From Undaria pinnatifida (lineage: Eukaryota > Sar > Phaeophyceae > Laminariales > Alariaceae): DNA of 64,000 nucleotides. Below the pieces are notes generated by a model. That model was given only the letters and a program-made list of their open reading frames with translations. It was not told where the DNA came from and ran no database searches. Positions 31,490 to 41,170 of the stretch are shown here, piece by piece; position 1 is the first letter of the stretch, and each line of letters opens with the position of its first letter. Location of the stretch: the NCBI GenBank assembly GCA_012845835.1, contig JABAKD010000030.1:14959210-15023209 (forward strand), written 5' to 3'. Both the position numbers and the translations under genes were made by a program.

Positions 31490-31780
31490 ATTTTTGTTTG
31501 TTTATTTATTTATTTATTTATTTATTTTTTTATTTATATATTTTTTTATTTTATTTGTTTATTTATTTATTTATTTGTTTGTTTATTTATTTATTTATTT
31601 ATGTTTTTATTTATTTATTTATCTTTATTATTATTATTATTTTTTGTTTATTTATTTATATGTTTATTTGTTCATTTGTTCATGTGTTAATTTGTTTATT
31701 TGTTCGTTTGTTTATTTATTTATTTATTTATTTATTTGTTTGTTTATTTATTTGTTTATTTGTTCATTTATTTATTCATT
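31490..31780 (+). repeat. (TTTA)n/(TTTG)n tract, ~290 bp, abutting a SINE tail
   Basis: The tract ends exactly where the 3' end of the minus-strand SINE (31781) begins. It is best read as an expanded poly(A)/(TAAA)n tail of that element. The predicted YLFI-rich proteins are artefacts. Confidence 0.9.
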
Positions 31781-31985
31781 TTCACACTTCTACATTCCAG
31801 CTTCTGCAGTCTGACAAGCCGTGGTCACAGGTGTCGTCCCTTCTTCCCCCCGGTTCTTGCCTTCAATTTTCATCGCGCATAGGGTTCAGCAATCCTACAC
31901 TGCTCGTCGATTTTTCGTCGAGTGTAGCTACTAACTCACGCTCTTCTCGCGCTTTCCGCAATTCAATTTGTGCACCAGAGAAGTC
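31781..31985 (-). mobile_element. SINE family A, body and 3' end only
   Basis: Minus strand: GCACAAATTGAATTGCGG to AGCTGGAATGTAGAAGTG. The tRNA-like head is missing: the copy stops at AGAAGTCCATGTGG, where an LTR element has inserted (31993). Confidence 0.8.
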
Positions 31986-31992
31986 CATGTGG

Positions 31993-33553
31993 TGTAGTGG
32001 TACTCCGAGTGGGGTATGCGTGGTTGGTCGGTGTAGGGAAGCGTGCTCCTCATGGGTTCCGGTGCCCTTGTTTGGTCTCTCCTCATGGCTCGCTGGGTAA
32101 ACTCAAGAGCTTATGCATTAGTTCCTCTACATTGAACACTAAAAGACAGACACAACAGGGCTGCAGGGTAGCGCAGGGTAGAGCAGGTAGAGCAGGTAGT
32201 GAGATGTGGGGCGCCCTGCTTGTCCCATCATCGTAACCTATATTACCGCCCATCTATGATGACCTTGACGTGAGTGTGACTTCTAATATCACGTGTTTTC
32301 ATCTCAACCATGGCATGGTTTCACGTCGAATCTGTAAACTATCCTTCTACGGAGGGCACTCCATTACATTAGGCCACCCTGAACAGTCGAAGATGCAGAT
32401 CACCTGCCAATCAAAGGATGTCAACAAAACATCCAGAATTGGAAAAGGAATCGAAGATGCGGCTATTCGAAACAAACAAAAACGAGGCTATAGGTTCCCC
32501 CACACCTCGTAATAATGAGGCTTAAATGCCTCATTGCAAGATATACAACCCTATGATGGAGCTCACAACCGTGAGGGCTCGAGGAAGGGTGTGTACCTAC
32601 GGTACACCAGTAGCAATCGGCCTACGAAAACACGAAGGGCACGGCCACTGAGCGCAAGGATGCGAGCATTCCATCCCGGGTATCGTTTTGGGCGGGCTAG
32701 TTCCCCCTCCCTTTCGACCCACCATCACCATCCGGCCCCATCCACCGGCGACGCGCAAACCATGCACCTCTCCTGTTGGGCATTGACTTGGGTGGGCTGT
32801 CCACCATCACCATCCGCCCCCATCCACCGGCGACGCGCAAACTATGCACCTCTCCTGTCCCACCCAAGTCAATGCCTAACAGGAGAGGTGCATGGTTTGC
32901 GCGTCGCCGGTGGATGGGGCCGGATGGTGATGGTGGGTCGAAAGGGAGGGGGAACTAGCCCACCCAAAACGATACCTGGTACTCGGGATGGAATGCTCGC
33001 ATCGTTCGACGTGGGCAGCGAAGAGGCCGTGGAAGGGCCCGATTTCTGGCTAAAATGGTCCCGTAACACACCAGGCTCGGGAGGATCAAGAGCCCGAGAA
33101 AAAAAAATAACAAACTGGGAAAAAGGGGAGCGGTGGGATGGTAGAGTTGGGTCGGAGAGTCCTGCCGACGACGCCAATTGTAGTGGTACTCCGAGTGGGG
33201 TATGCGTGGTTGGTCGGTGTTGGGAAGCGTGCTCCTCATGGGTTCCGGTGCCCTTGTTTGGTCTCTCCTCATGGCTCGCTGGATAGACTCGAAAGCTTAT
33301 GCATTATTTCCTCTACATGAACACTCAAAGACAGACATAACAGGGCTGCAGGGTAGCGCAGGGTAGAGCAGGTAGAGCAGGTATTGAGATGTGGGGCGTC
33401 CTGCTTGTCCCATCATCGTCACGTACATTACCGCCCATCTATGATGACCTTGACGTGAGTGTGACATCTAATATCGCGTGGTTTCACCTCAACCATGACA
33501 TGGTTTCACGTCGAATCTATACACTATCCTTCTACGGAGGGCACTCCATTACA
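31993..33553 (-). mobile_element. Non-autonomous LTR retrotransposon, 375-bp LTRs, 4-bp TSD
   Basis: LTRs at 31993-32368 and 33179-33553 are nearly identical. In element orientation each starts TGTAATGGAGTGCCC and ends GTACCACTACA. GTGG flanks the element (31989-31992 and 33554-33557). Adjacent to the 5' LTR on the minus strand is TTGGCGTCGTCGGCAGGAC, a primer-binding site like that of the TRIM at 18436 and the LTR at 10506. The ~810-bp interior encodes no gag or pol. Most of it is a giant inverted repeat (32659-33003). Confidence 0.9.
32659..33003. repeat. ~140-bp-arm inverted repeat (hairpin) with a 62-bp loop
   Basis: The left arm 32659-32796 and right arm 32859-33003 are near-perfect complements. 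They start GATGCGAGCATTCCATCCCG and end TGACTTGGGTGGG on the left arm. The loop is itself a partial copy of the arm (CACCATCACCATCCG ... CTATGCACCTCTCCTGT). The right arm has an 8-bp insertion that creates TACCTGGTA, absent from the left arm. Confidence 0.95.
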
Positions 33554-33689
33554 GTGGTCATACGACTACATACGACGGCTGTGCATGAAATGAGCCCCCC
33601 CTCCCCCCCACTGAGAACCGATTTGGACGGGCACAGCATAGATAGGGATAGGTACTACAGTAGCTGCGGTCGGACGCTTGATTTTCATT

Positions 33690-33955
33690 AAAAGTATTTC
33701 AAGAACGTCAGCCGTGAGTTCGACGAAATTCGGATCAATACACATCTTTGCAAGCTGCGTTGTTGGTATCGTACTTGTAATATACTATGTGGGTGAGTTT
33801 TTTCTTAATGGGAGGGGTCCTGTTCTTTTGTTTCAAAAATAAATGAATATTTTACAACAAAAATATTTTCGAGGACGTCAGCCGTGAGTTCGACGCATTT
33901 TCGGGTCAATACTCATCTTTGCAAGCTGCGTTGTCGTACTTGTAACATACTATGT
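33690..33955 (-). repeat. Two form A units in series
   Basis: Both contain GACGTCAGCCGTGAGTTCG or a one-base variant, and CATCTTTGCAAGCTGCGTTG. They are separated by ~95 bp with GGGTGAGTTTTTTC and GGGAGGGGTCCTG. The first unit has a 7-bp insertion (GGTATCGTACTTG instead of GGTACTTG). Confidence 0.75.
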
Positions 33956-34184
33956 GATTGTTCGCGCCCGTCTCCTTTGTTGGTGGACGCATGCGACATA
34001 CAGCGGGGAAGTCGCAACATTTCTCTTCGTGGGCGTTCGTACGTGCAGAAAGGCTCTATACCTTCAGCCCCACAAAACGATTTCGAGTAAACTGAGTGAG
34101 TGCAACCGGATGATGGACAGACCCGTGATGGGTTTTCAAGTGCGTACGTACGTAACCAGAAATCAACACACTTTGCAAGACAAA

Positions 34185-34425
34185 AAAAATGTCGTTTTTC
34201 CGACGATTTGGGGTTAAGAGATCCCGTCACCCAGAAAATATTTGGACGAAAAAATGCTACCGGTGCCGCTATCGTAGCATGCGTCGTCGGTGGCTGCACA
34301 TGGGTTTCGAACGGGATTTGGGGTTAAGAGATCCCGTCACCCAGAAAATATTTTGACGAAAAAATGCTACCGGTGGCGCTATCGTAGCATGCGTCGTCGG
34401 TGGCTGCACATGGGTTTCGAACGGG
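34185..34425 (+). repeat. ~114-bp tandem duplication
   Basis: GATTTGGGGTTAAGAGATCC through GGGTTTCGAACGGGA is repeated almost exactly. It includes AAAAAATGCTACCGGTG and the palindromic GTAGCATGCGTCGTCGG. Diverged relatives lie near 42940, 44820 and 45945. Confidence 0.85.
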
Positions 34426-34433
34426 AATGGCGT

Positions 34434-34634
34434 TGTTATATTCGGGAAAGTTAGGAAATAGATCGGAGGCACGTGCCTCCGATCTCAGAAGCTATCCGGG
34501 GCTCTGGCTCTGGCTCTGGTGGAATCGAGTAAAGCTACGTCTCTACGAAGGCAAAGAAAGTGAGTACTCTCCGAAGACCTGCTCAATTGGCAGACCTGCA
34601 GGGGGCACTCTGTGTCCCCACCAATAACCTTACA
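34434..34634 (+). mobile_element. Family L1 LTR, 5'-truncated solo
   Basis: It runs from TTATATTCGGGAAAGTTAGG to AACCTTACA at 34634, with the CGGAGGCACGTGCCTCCG palindrome and a small CTCTGG expansion. No primer-binding site follows. Confidence 0.75.
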
Positions 34635-35099
34635 CTACTATCAATATCAACGTGTCGAAATGTCCACAATCCCGATCATGACATAATCTGATAATGAGTC
34701 CCACCAGGCAGGGCAGTATTTGTTTGCTCTTCGATTAATAATATTAATAGCAATGGTTAATAAGTTGTAGCGTACCGGGTATCAGGTAACGTATTTGCGC
34801 TGCGGCGCTGCTTTCACGCCACTCCGTTGACGGGTGGATTATCCTGTCGTTCATGTTTCGGCTCGTTGCTTGTTCGGCTCCACCGCTCCCCGGGCTTGTT
34901 TTTTCTTTCCGGCTTGCGACCAATATGATCGGGGAATGAACCGTGAAAACAAATATCTGTGGCAATAACCTTGGCCATGGTGGCTGTTAAGGTTGTAGTG
35001 TCTTACTATTAATAGTGCTTGGTCGAACATGTTCCTCGACTGCTTATTGTTCTGTACCGTTTTTTTTTTCTGTTTGGTCGGAATATTTTATCATGGTTA

Positions 35100-35309
35100 T
35101 TATTGTTGTATTTTTGTTGTTGTTACTCCCATGGATGGTGTTACTTCATTAAGTTGTTTTTGTTGTTGTGGTTGTTGTTGTTGTTGTTGTTGTTGTTTTT
35201 GTTGTTGTTGTTGTTGTGGTTGTTGTTGTTGTTGTTGTCGTTGTTGTTGTTGCTGTTGTTATTGTTGCTGTTGTTGTTGTTGTTGCTGTCGTTGTTGTTG
35301 TTGCTGTTT

Positions 35310-35370
<61 letters not shown>

Positions 35371-35466
35371 GGTTGTTGTTGTTGTTGTTGTTACTCCCAT
35401 GGATGGTGTTACTTCATTAAGTTATTTTTGTTGTTGTGGTTGTTGTTGTTGTTGTTTTTGCTGTTT

Positions 35467-35510
<44 letters not shown>

Positions 35511-35535
35511 GCTGTTGTTGTTGTTGTGTTGTTTC
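35100..35535 (+). repeat. (TTG)n tract with an internal duplicated segment
   Basis: An imperfect TTG/GTT array contains two copies of GTTACTCCCATGGATGGTG, TTACTTCATTAAGTT (near 35123 and 35390). The array therefore grew by duplicating a larger block. Predicted Leu-, Val- and Cys-rich proteins are artefacts. Confidence 0.9.
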
Positions 35536-36064
35536 TTGAGGGTGTGGTGGTGTTGTCGTTGTTATTGTTGTTATTCTTGTTCTTACTATATATTCGTACA
35601 CATCTTTTGTTTTACTAGATGCTGTAATTATTGTATTTTGTATTCTATCTTCCAGCTCAAACCCCGATCAACCTTGCATTCATACCTGGTATCACAGCCA
35701 ACAGGTTTGATATTCCTGACTATACCATTGCATGGTCCAGCAACTAACCCGGTACTACAAAAATTACGGTAACCCTAAATAGGCAAATCGAACCGTAATG
35801 ATTCTCGGGTCGTTGATCGGCGTTGCAGGCTGCCTGTGAAACCTCCCCTCTCCACCCGCCGACACCGACATCCGAGCAGACCTAACCTCCTTATTTCCAC
35901 AGCTCAGCTCTGCCTGTACTAGTAGCAGTGCCGAGAAAATATGACCTACCGAGGGGGCTTCGCCGCGGCGGGCTACCGCCTGCCTTGCCTCCGCGCATGC
36001 CCGCAATTTCCGGGGATGCATGACATATACTCACTGGTTGTACGACTTACGGGATATACATGAC

Positions 36065-36520
36065 AAACTGGTGCATTCCTTCCTAAACCGTCAGATTTAC
36101 CCCCTTGAAGGATTTATAGTTTCCACGCACAAATTGAGTTGCCCCGCCCTCCCCCCCCGTTCCCTCTTGTTCAAACCCATGCCCCCACGCCCTTAAAAAC
36201 TCCGCCCTCCCCGCACCGGTTATACGACTCACAGGATACACTTGATAAACTGCTGCATTTCCTTCCACAGCTGTCAGATTTTGTCCCCCTCACAAACGGG
36301 TTTTATAGTTTCCGCGCACAGATTCGTGTTAACATCACCCTGTTGACTCTGATAGCTACACTGCTGTAGTTCCAAGGGGAGTCGCCGACCTATATCCTTA
36401 ATGAGGAGACACAACTCGTAATACGCGCGATCGGAGTATCACACACAGCTTGCAAATATGAGCTTCGACAAAATCTTCGATCTCACAGCTGGAGTGTATT
36501 TTTATTTTTATAATATGATT
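36065..36520 (-). repeat. Family R copy, inverted
   Basis: C-rich tracts mark its monomers (36140-36170). Then come TTTGTCCCCCTCACAAACGG, GTTTTATAGTTTCCGCGC, CGCCGACCTATATCCTTAAT and CGCGCGATCGGAGTATCAC, ending with unit form B (CAGCTTGCAAATATGAGC). A TACACTGCTGTAGTT stands where other copies have TACACTGTAGTT. Confidence 0.8.
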
Positions 36521-36883
36521 ATGAGTATAGGATTACGGGCAAATCGAGGCTGTACATGCGACAGCACTGCCAAGGGGTACATTCATATATTTTTCGTTTG
36601 AATGCAACACATTGCGTCATCCTGCACACGATGATGAGCAGCAGCAGCAGCCCCCGCACAACTTTTATGTGTGTGTAAATTCAACAACAGCAGCAGCAGG
36701 AGCGGCAGCTGCTGCAGTTCGACAACAGCAAGCAGCATTTCCAGTAATATGCACATAAATGGGGGTGCACACCTCACGATCGCAATGCCTATAGATTAAT
36801 AATGATGATGGTAATAAAAGGGGATACTTTGTTACATACTCGACTTAACTGTGAGAACAACGGTATAATACGTCAACGTCAAC

Positions 36884-36967
36884 GCATATACAACTGGAAA
36901 CCCGTTTTTGGGGACAAATTACTTGGAACTAGTATGGGGAGGGGTTTGGGGGTTCTAAAGGGGTTAA
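36884..36967 (-). mobile_element. ~90-bp miniature element (TTAACSCCTTT ends)
   Basis: CAACTGGAAACCCG on the left, GGGGAGGGGTTTGGGGG in the middle and CTAAAGGGGTTAA on the right, matching the 912 family in minus orientation. Confidence 0.65.
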
Positions 36968-37079
36968 TTTCCGCGTCACCTAACACGTGAATGTTTGCAT
37001 CATGGTTCATTGCAGGATTAATGTCCATCACTATTAATATTAATTTTGGTTAGGTTTTGACTCATGAAAAAAATACTAA

Positions 37080-37200
37080 AAACAGGCGACCGGTGTATGA
37101 TACGCAGCTTGCAAAGATTCACAAGAGATTATCATCGACCCTAAATGTGTTGAATTCACACCTGACGTTGTTAGGATATTGTTATGTAGTATGCATACGA
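37080..37200 (+). repeat. Dispersed ~70-bp unit, diverged
   Basis: ATACGCAGCTTGCAAAGATTC, followed by TTGAATTCACACCTGACG, in the order of the 1949 family. Confidence 0.45.
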
Positions 37201-37299
37201 TAATACTTTCAATTTGCCTCGAGCCGGTATACGTAAAGAACAAAATTAAAAGGGGAAAAATAAATAAAAAGTGAAGGAGGATCGGATAATGTTCACACG

Positions 37300-37428
37300 T
37301 ACACACCCAGGCTCGAACCCAAAGGGAAGAAAACAAAGACCGAGAAAAAAGAGTGAATTCACCGTGACTCGCGGCTAACGATTAACAATCGTTCGGGGCT
37401 ACCCTTTAAGCTACGGTTGTATGATTAC
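37300..37428 (-). repeat. tRNA-Asn-like sequence (pseudo-tRNA or SINE head)
   Basis: On the minus strand, CGTAGCTTAAAGGGTAGCC resembles a tRNA D-arm and A box. AACGA-TTGTTAA-TCGTT is a perfect 5-bp anticodon stem with a 7-nt loop, and GTT would be the anticodon (Asn). The T-arm is degenerate (GTGAATTCAC). A B-box-like GGGTTCGAGCCTGGG follows ~60 nt later. It is not a functional tRNA as read here. Confidence 0.4.
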
Positions 37429-37759
37429 TACTACTACTACTACCACTACTACTACTGTGGGACGTAGCTCCGCACAACGCACAACTCGTAGGTGCGTGTA
37501 AACTCAACAACAGCATGCAGCAACGACCAACGGCAAAAGCCGTACAAGTATCATACAGCAAACACACGTAGTGTAACAGCTGCTAGCAGCAGCAACGCCG
37601 CACAACGCACAACTGTTATGTGCTTGTAAATTCAACAACAGCATGCTGCAGCAGCAGCGGCAGCACCACAGCACAGCAGCAGTACGACAAACAGCAAACA
37701 CTGCAGTACCCAGTCAGTGTAATATATGCATACCTGGTACAGTACATATAATAATATGG

Positions 37760-38470
37760 TCACTTTAGGCCTGGACCCGGTACATTATACGTGAAACAAA
37801 AAAACTGAGGGAAGGAAACCCCAAACAAAAACCAAAAAACAGTAACACATAAAATTGCAAGGAAAACAAGATATATATAAAGAAAAGCGTCGAGACTCGA
37901 ACACAAGCGGGAGAAAAGCGTCGAGACTCGAACACAAACGGGAGAAAAAGAAACAGTTGAATGAAGAGAAGAAACGAAAAGCGATGACATAGGCAAGGCT
38001 TGAACCCGCGCCTGGTGAATACAAACCATGGGGGTCTAACATATGTTTACTTTGGGTCGGTATCCGGTACATATGTAGACTAGAGAAAAAAGAAACGGAA
38101 GCAACCCAGACATGAACCAAAGGAGTAACAAGAAATTGAACGGCAAACAAACAAAATGAGGCCAAAAAAAGCTATACACTCGAACACAAACGGGAGGAAA
38201 GAAAATACGCGAAGAAGAAAAAAACTCGAAAAACGAAGATGGTAGGGCTCGAACTCGCGACTGGTATACATTTAAAGCAAATAAAAAGGGAAGCAACCCA
38301 AACATGAACACAAAAAAAAGATTCAACAGAATATTGCAAAGAAAAAAAAAGAAGAAAAAACCTCGAGACTCGAACGCAATCGGGAGAAGAAAAAAAAAGT
38401 TGAAAAATAAAAAAAAAGCAAAAATGAAATATGGCGAGGCTCGAACTGGCGACTGGTGTACAGAAACAAC
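37760..38470 (-). repeat. Three tandem ~240-bp tRNA-like T-rich units
   Basis: Each unit holds, on the minus strand, a T-arm-like segment (GCGCGGGTTCAAGCCTTGCC, CGCGAGTTCGAGCCC or CGCCAGTTCGAGCCTCGCC), then a T-rich stretch, then CGTTTGTGTTCGAGTCTCGA or a variant, then another T-rich stretch. The Phe-rich minus-strand frames are low-complexity artefacts. Possibly a tRNA-derived SINE that has become tandem. Confidence 0.55.
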
Positions 38471-39019
38471 TACGTTTTAAGTGAACTGCCAAACTGCTAC
38501 TAATGCTGTAACTGCCTCTTTAGTCAAAAGGGAAATGTAGTGTTTTTATACGTACGGCTCCGCACTTGACATTTCGGAGCGGAAATTTTGCAAAAAAGTG
38601 ACGTTTGCGTAGGCCACCACGACTCAAAGCGAGCACAACCGATGCCGCTCCCGGCAGGGTCGGGAGAGACAAGCAAGCTGATGCACGTGCAGGAAACAGC
38701 GCGCCGAGAGGTGGACCTCAGCTCGAGTTATCTCGAAGACAACTCAAAACCTGGTCTAAATCGAAGCCTTCGGCCGCTTTCGTGCCAGGGCAAACATATT
38801 TATACATGTATTTATTATTAACTTATAGAATATGTCGGTTGACGGCACTCTTGCCCCTTGACGGACGTGACGATCAGTCGTAATAAGGTACTAGTCTACA
38901 CACACTAACAATAGTATGATGAAAGTCCAAAGATGCCTTGACGGGTCAAAACTAGACCGCCAAACGACATCTTTGACCTATACCTTCAAGAAAGGAATAC
39001 CTCTGAAGGAACGCGCGGC

Positions 39020-39098
39020 CGGAGTATCGTCTGTTACGCAGGTTGCAAATAAAAGCGTCGAACCCACAGCTGACGTATTTGGAATATTTTTACAAAGT
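39020..39098 (+). repeat. Dispersed ~70-bp unit, diverged
   Basis: GGAGTATCGTCTGTTACGC, AGGTTGCAAATAAAAGCG and CCCACAGCTGACGTATTTG. The long plus frame at 38916-39431 runs through it and is probably not a gene. Confidence 0.5.
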
Positions 39099-39699
39099 GC
39101 CTGGTATGCCAGGAGCCAGCAACTTAAACCTGTGACGCAAGTGGGTTTATATTCAGAGGACACCATTTTTAGCAGGGGGGTTTCTGAAGGCGAGACTGGC
39201 GCCGCCCGGAACGGCCATCTCCTGACCCGTTTTGTACCGAGTGCCTTTCGCTCCGTTGTTGGCAGGCACCGCTGTAAAAAAATCGGTTTACAGGTGAATG
39301 TCTCGATACCTGCCTCCAAAAAACTTTTCTTGTTTGGTGTCGGGGGATTTTTATGTTCTAACTGGCATTATTGTGTTGAACCAGCACTGCGTAATGTGCG
39401 CACTAGGCGAAGCGCAATCATGTGCGGGTGAGAGAGAGAGCCCGGAGATATTTTACCTGGTGCTATGATATGAGGCTTAGGTCGGGTGCGAAATTGGTTA
39501 ACCTTTCACCAGTAGCCCGAGACGCATTAACAGCGCTAACACTGTAACCAAAAATGTTGCGTTTGGTATTACCCGTTATAACGCGCTTCCATCAAGGAGG
39601 CACATTCTGTGCGGTACTATTGCACCTCATCGGCTCGTTTTTCTTTTAGGGCGCTTTCGTCCAGATGGCACGTAACTAGTCTGTGTTTTTATGTACCTC

Positions 39700-39775
39700 G
39701 AAGTATCACACGCAGCTTGCGAGTATGATTTTTTACTTGAAATTTCGATCTCATGGCTTAAGCGTAATTTTCGTT
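39700..39775 (+). repeat. Dispersed ~70-bp unit, diverged
   Basis: GAAGTATCACACGCAGCTTG, CGAGTATGATTTTTTACTTG, TTTCGATCTCATGGCTTAAG. Confidence 0.5.
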
Positions 39776-39837
39776 CTTTTCTGATACACCTCGTTCGCTC
39801 ATTTTTTAGGGTGTTCCATCCGCGTAAGACTCGGCTG

Positions 39838-39905
39838 TACTGTTGTTGTTGTTGTTGTTGTTCTCACATTAACTCGCATAACCAAGTCCGTGGTCACAGT
39901 ACTCG
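39838..39905 (-). mobile_element. (AAC)n-tailed retroposon end
   Basis: The plus strand reads (GTT)6 CTCACATTAACTCGCATAAC, then CAAGTCCGTGGTCACAG. It matches 18925-18980 closely, then diverges. Confidence 0.65.
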
Positions 39906-40191
39906 ACCCTCTCGTTGTTCGGCAAGGGTTCAAATATTGTGTAGCGCACGAGCCGCACCGCCCAAGCAATAACAGTGGGTGCATGCATGATGCAACACCC
40001 GACACCACGCAAACCCCTTACCCACGTTTTGGAGCAGAAATATATCTTGCGTTTAATGTGGGATGTTTTTCGGTGGCAATAAGGTAAACAGTGCTCCTAT
40101 TGTTATGGGATGCCCTCTCTACCGCTGCGGCGTTATCAATAGGGTTTTATAGCAGTTGTCCCCTTGATAGCTGGCAAGCGTATTATATGCC

Positions 40192-40491
40192 GGTCGCCCC
40201 GGTGGCGTATCAGGTTGTCCTCGAGCCTGATATCGGTCAGTTTCGTGACTTCGAGCCCCGCCGAGTGCATACTCGTGTAAATTCGTTGGGACTTTTTCTT
40301 GTGCACAAATCGACTTCCGGAAAGCGCGAGAGCGTGAGTTAGCAACACACGATGAAAAATCGACGAGCAGTGGGATTGCTGAACCCTATGCGCAATAATA
40401 ATTGAAGGCAAGAACCGGGAGGGAGAAGGGACGACACCTGTGACCACGGCTTGTTCAGAAGCTGGAAAGTAAGAGTGTAAAAAAAAAAAAA
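40192..40491 (+). mobile_element. tRNA-derived SINE (family A), full length with poly(A)
   Basis: Head GGTCGCCCCGGTGGCGTATC, B-box-like ACTTCGAGCCCCGCCGAG, body, 3' end TCAGAAGCTGGAAAGTAAG and 13 adenines (40479-40491). Confidence 0.9.
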
Positions 40492-41064
40492 CGCCTGCCT
40501 GAACGAACGACCCCACCCGCCCCCCCTTCTGTCACAAGGTATCCGGCGAACGGCAAAAGCAACTTTTACCAGAGGTATAATATCCAAGCAACCCTCGTGT
40601 GATTGTCCCCAACACCACTGCTCTATTTCTTGTTGTGGGACCTGCTCAGCTTCTTATGTGTGAGGCAGGATCTGCCTTGCCCCAGTTTCAGCACCAAAAT
40701 AATGGTTTTCGTACCTGGCACCTGTTCTGTTTCAAATCAACGACGGAGCCTATCTGAATGGACTTCCTTTTTTTCTCTTGGAGTGCTGCCGCGCGCTTGA
40801 GTGACTGCATGTGTTTTGTGTGTGTGTTGCATGGCTGCGAATCGTTCCCAACCCAATCTACCACCTTGTTAAGTTGGTGTTGCTATGAAAAACGTAAAAG
40901 ACAGCCGCCGACACACTTTAGTGGTCAACTATCTGAAGGTTATGAAACGTCGTCGACCTGATTTTCCCGCCGCCCCCCGAACCGCCCCCCCCGCCCCGCC
41001 CCCCCCGCCCCGCCCCCCAACCTTTTTGTCCGCTGTGCCCGACCCTCATGACTCCGCCTGACAG

Positions 41065-41170
41065 GTACGTCGACGACCACCCGGGGTGGGTCAAGATCGA
41101 CCACCCGAACGGCTACTGGATGCCGGTTATGCAGCACGGCAAGGCCGTCATGCACGAGGTCGCGCCCTAA
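41065..41170 (+). CDS. Terminal exon, SH3-like C-terminus
   Basis: After CCGCCTGACAG (ending 41064) the frame reads YVDDHPGWVKIDHPNGYWMP, VMQHGKAVMHEVAP and a TAA at 41168-41170. GWVKIDHPNGYWMPV is typical of the tryptophan-rich close of SH3-like domains, and codon use is GC-rich and clean. It enters with one base before Tyr. It could be the last exon of the gene starting at 26991, which would imply a very long intron, or of an unseen neighbour. The exons just upstream were not found; that region is C-rich. Confidence 0.5.

Noticed and set aside
31435-32100. Membrane-like protein rich in Tyr, Leu, Phe and Ile
   Set aside because: Runs through the TTTA tract, a SINE and an LTR; no independent coding signal.
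35019-35772. Poly-Leu, poly-Cys and poly-Val proteins
   Set aside because: The imperfect TTG array read in three frames.
38916-39431. 171-residue plus-strand frame
   Set aside because: Contains a diverged copy of the dispersed 70-bp unit and no recognisable domain, so chance is more likely than a gene.
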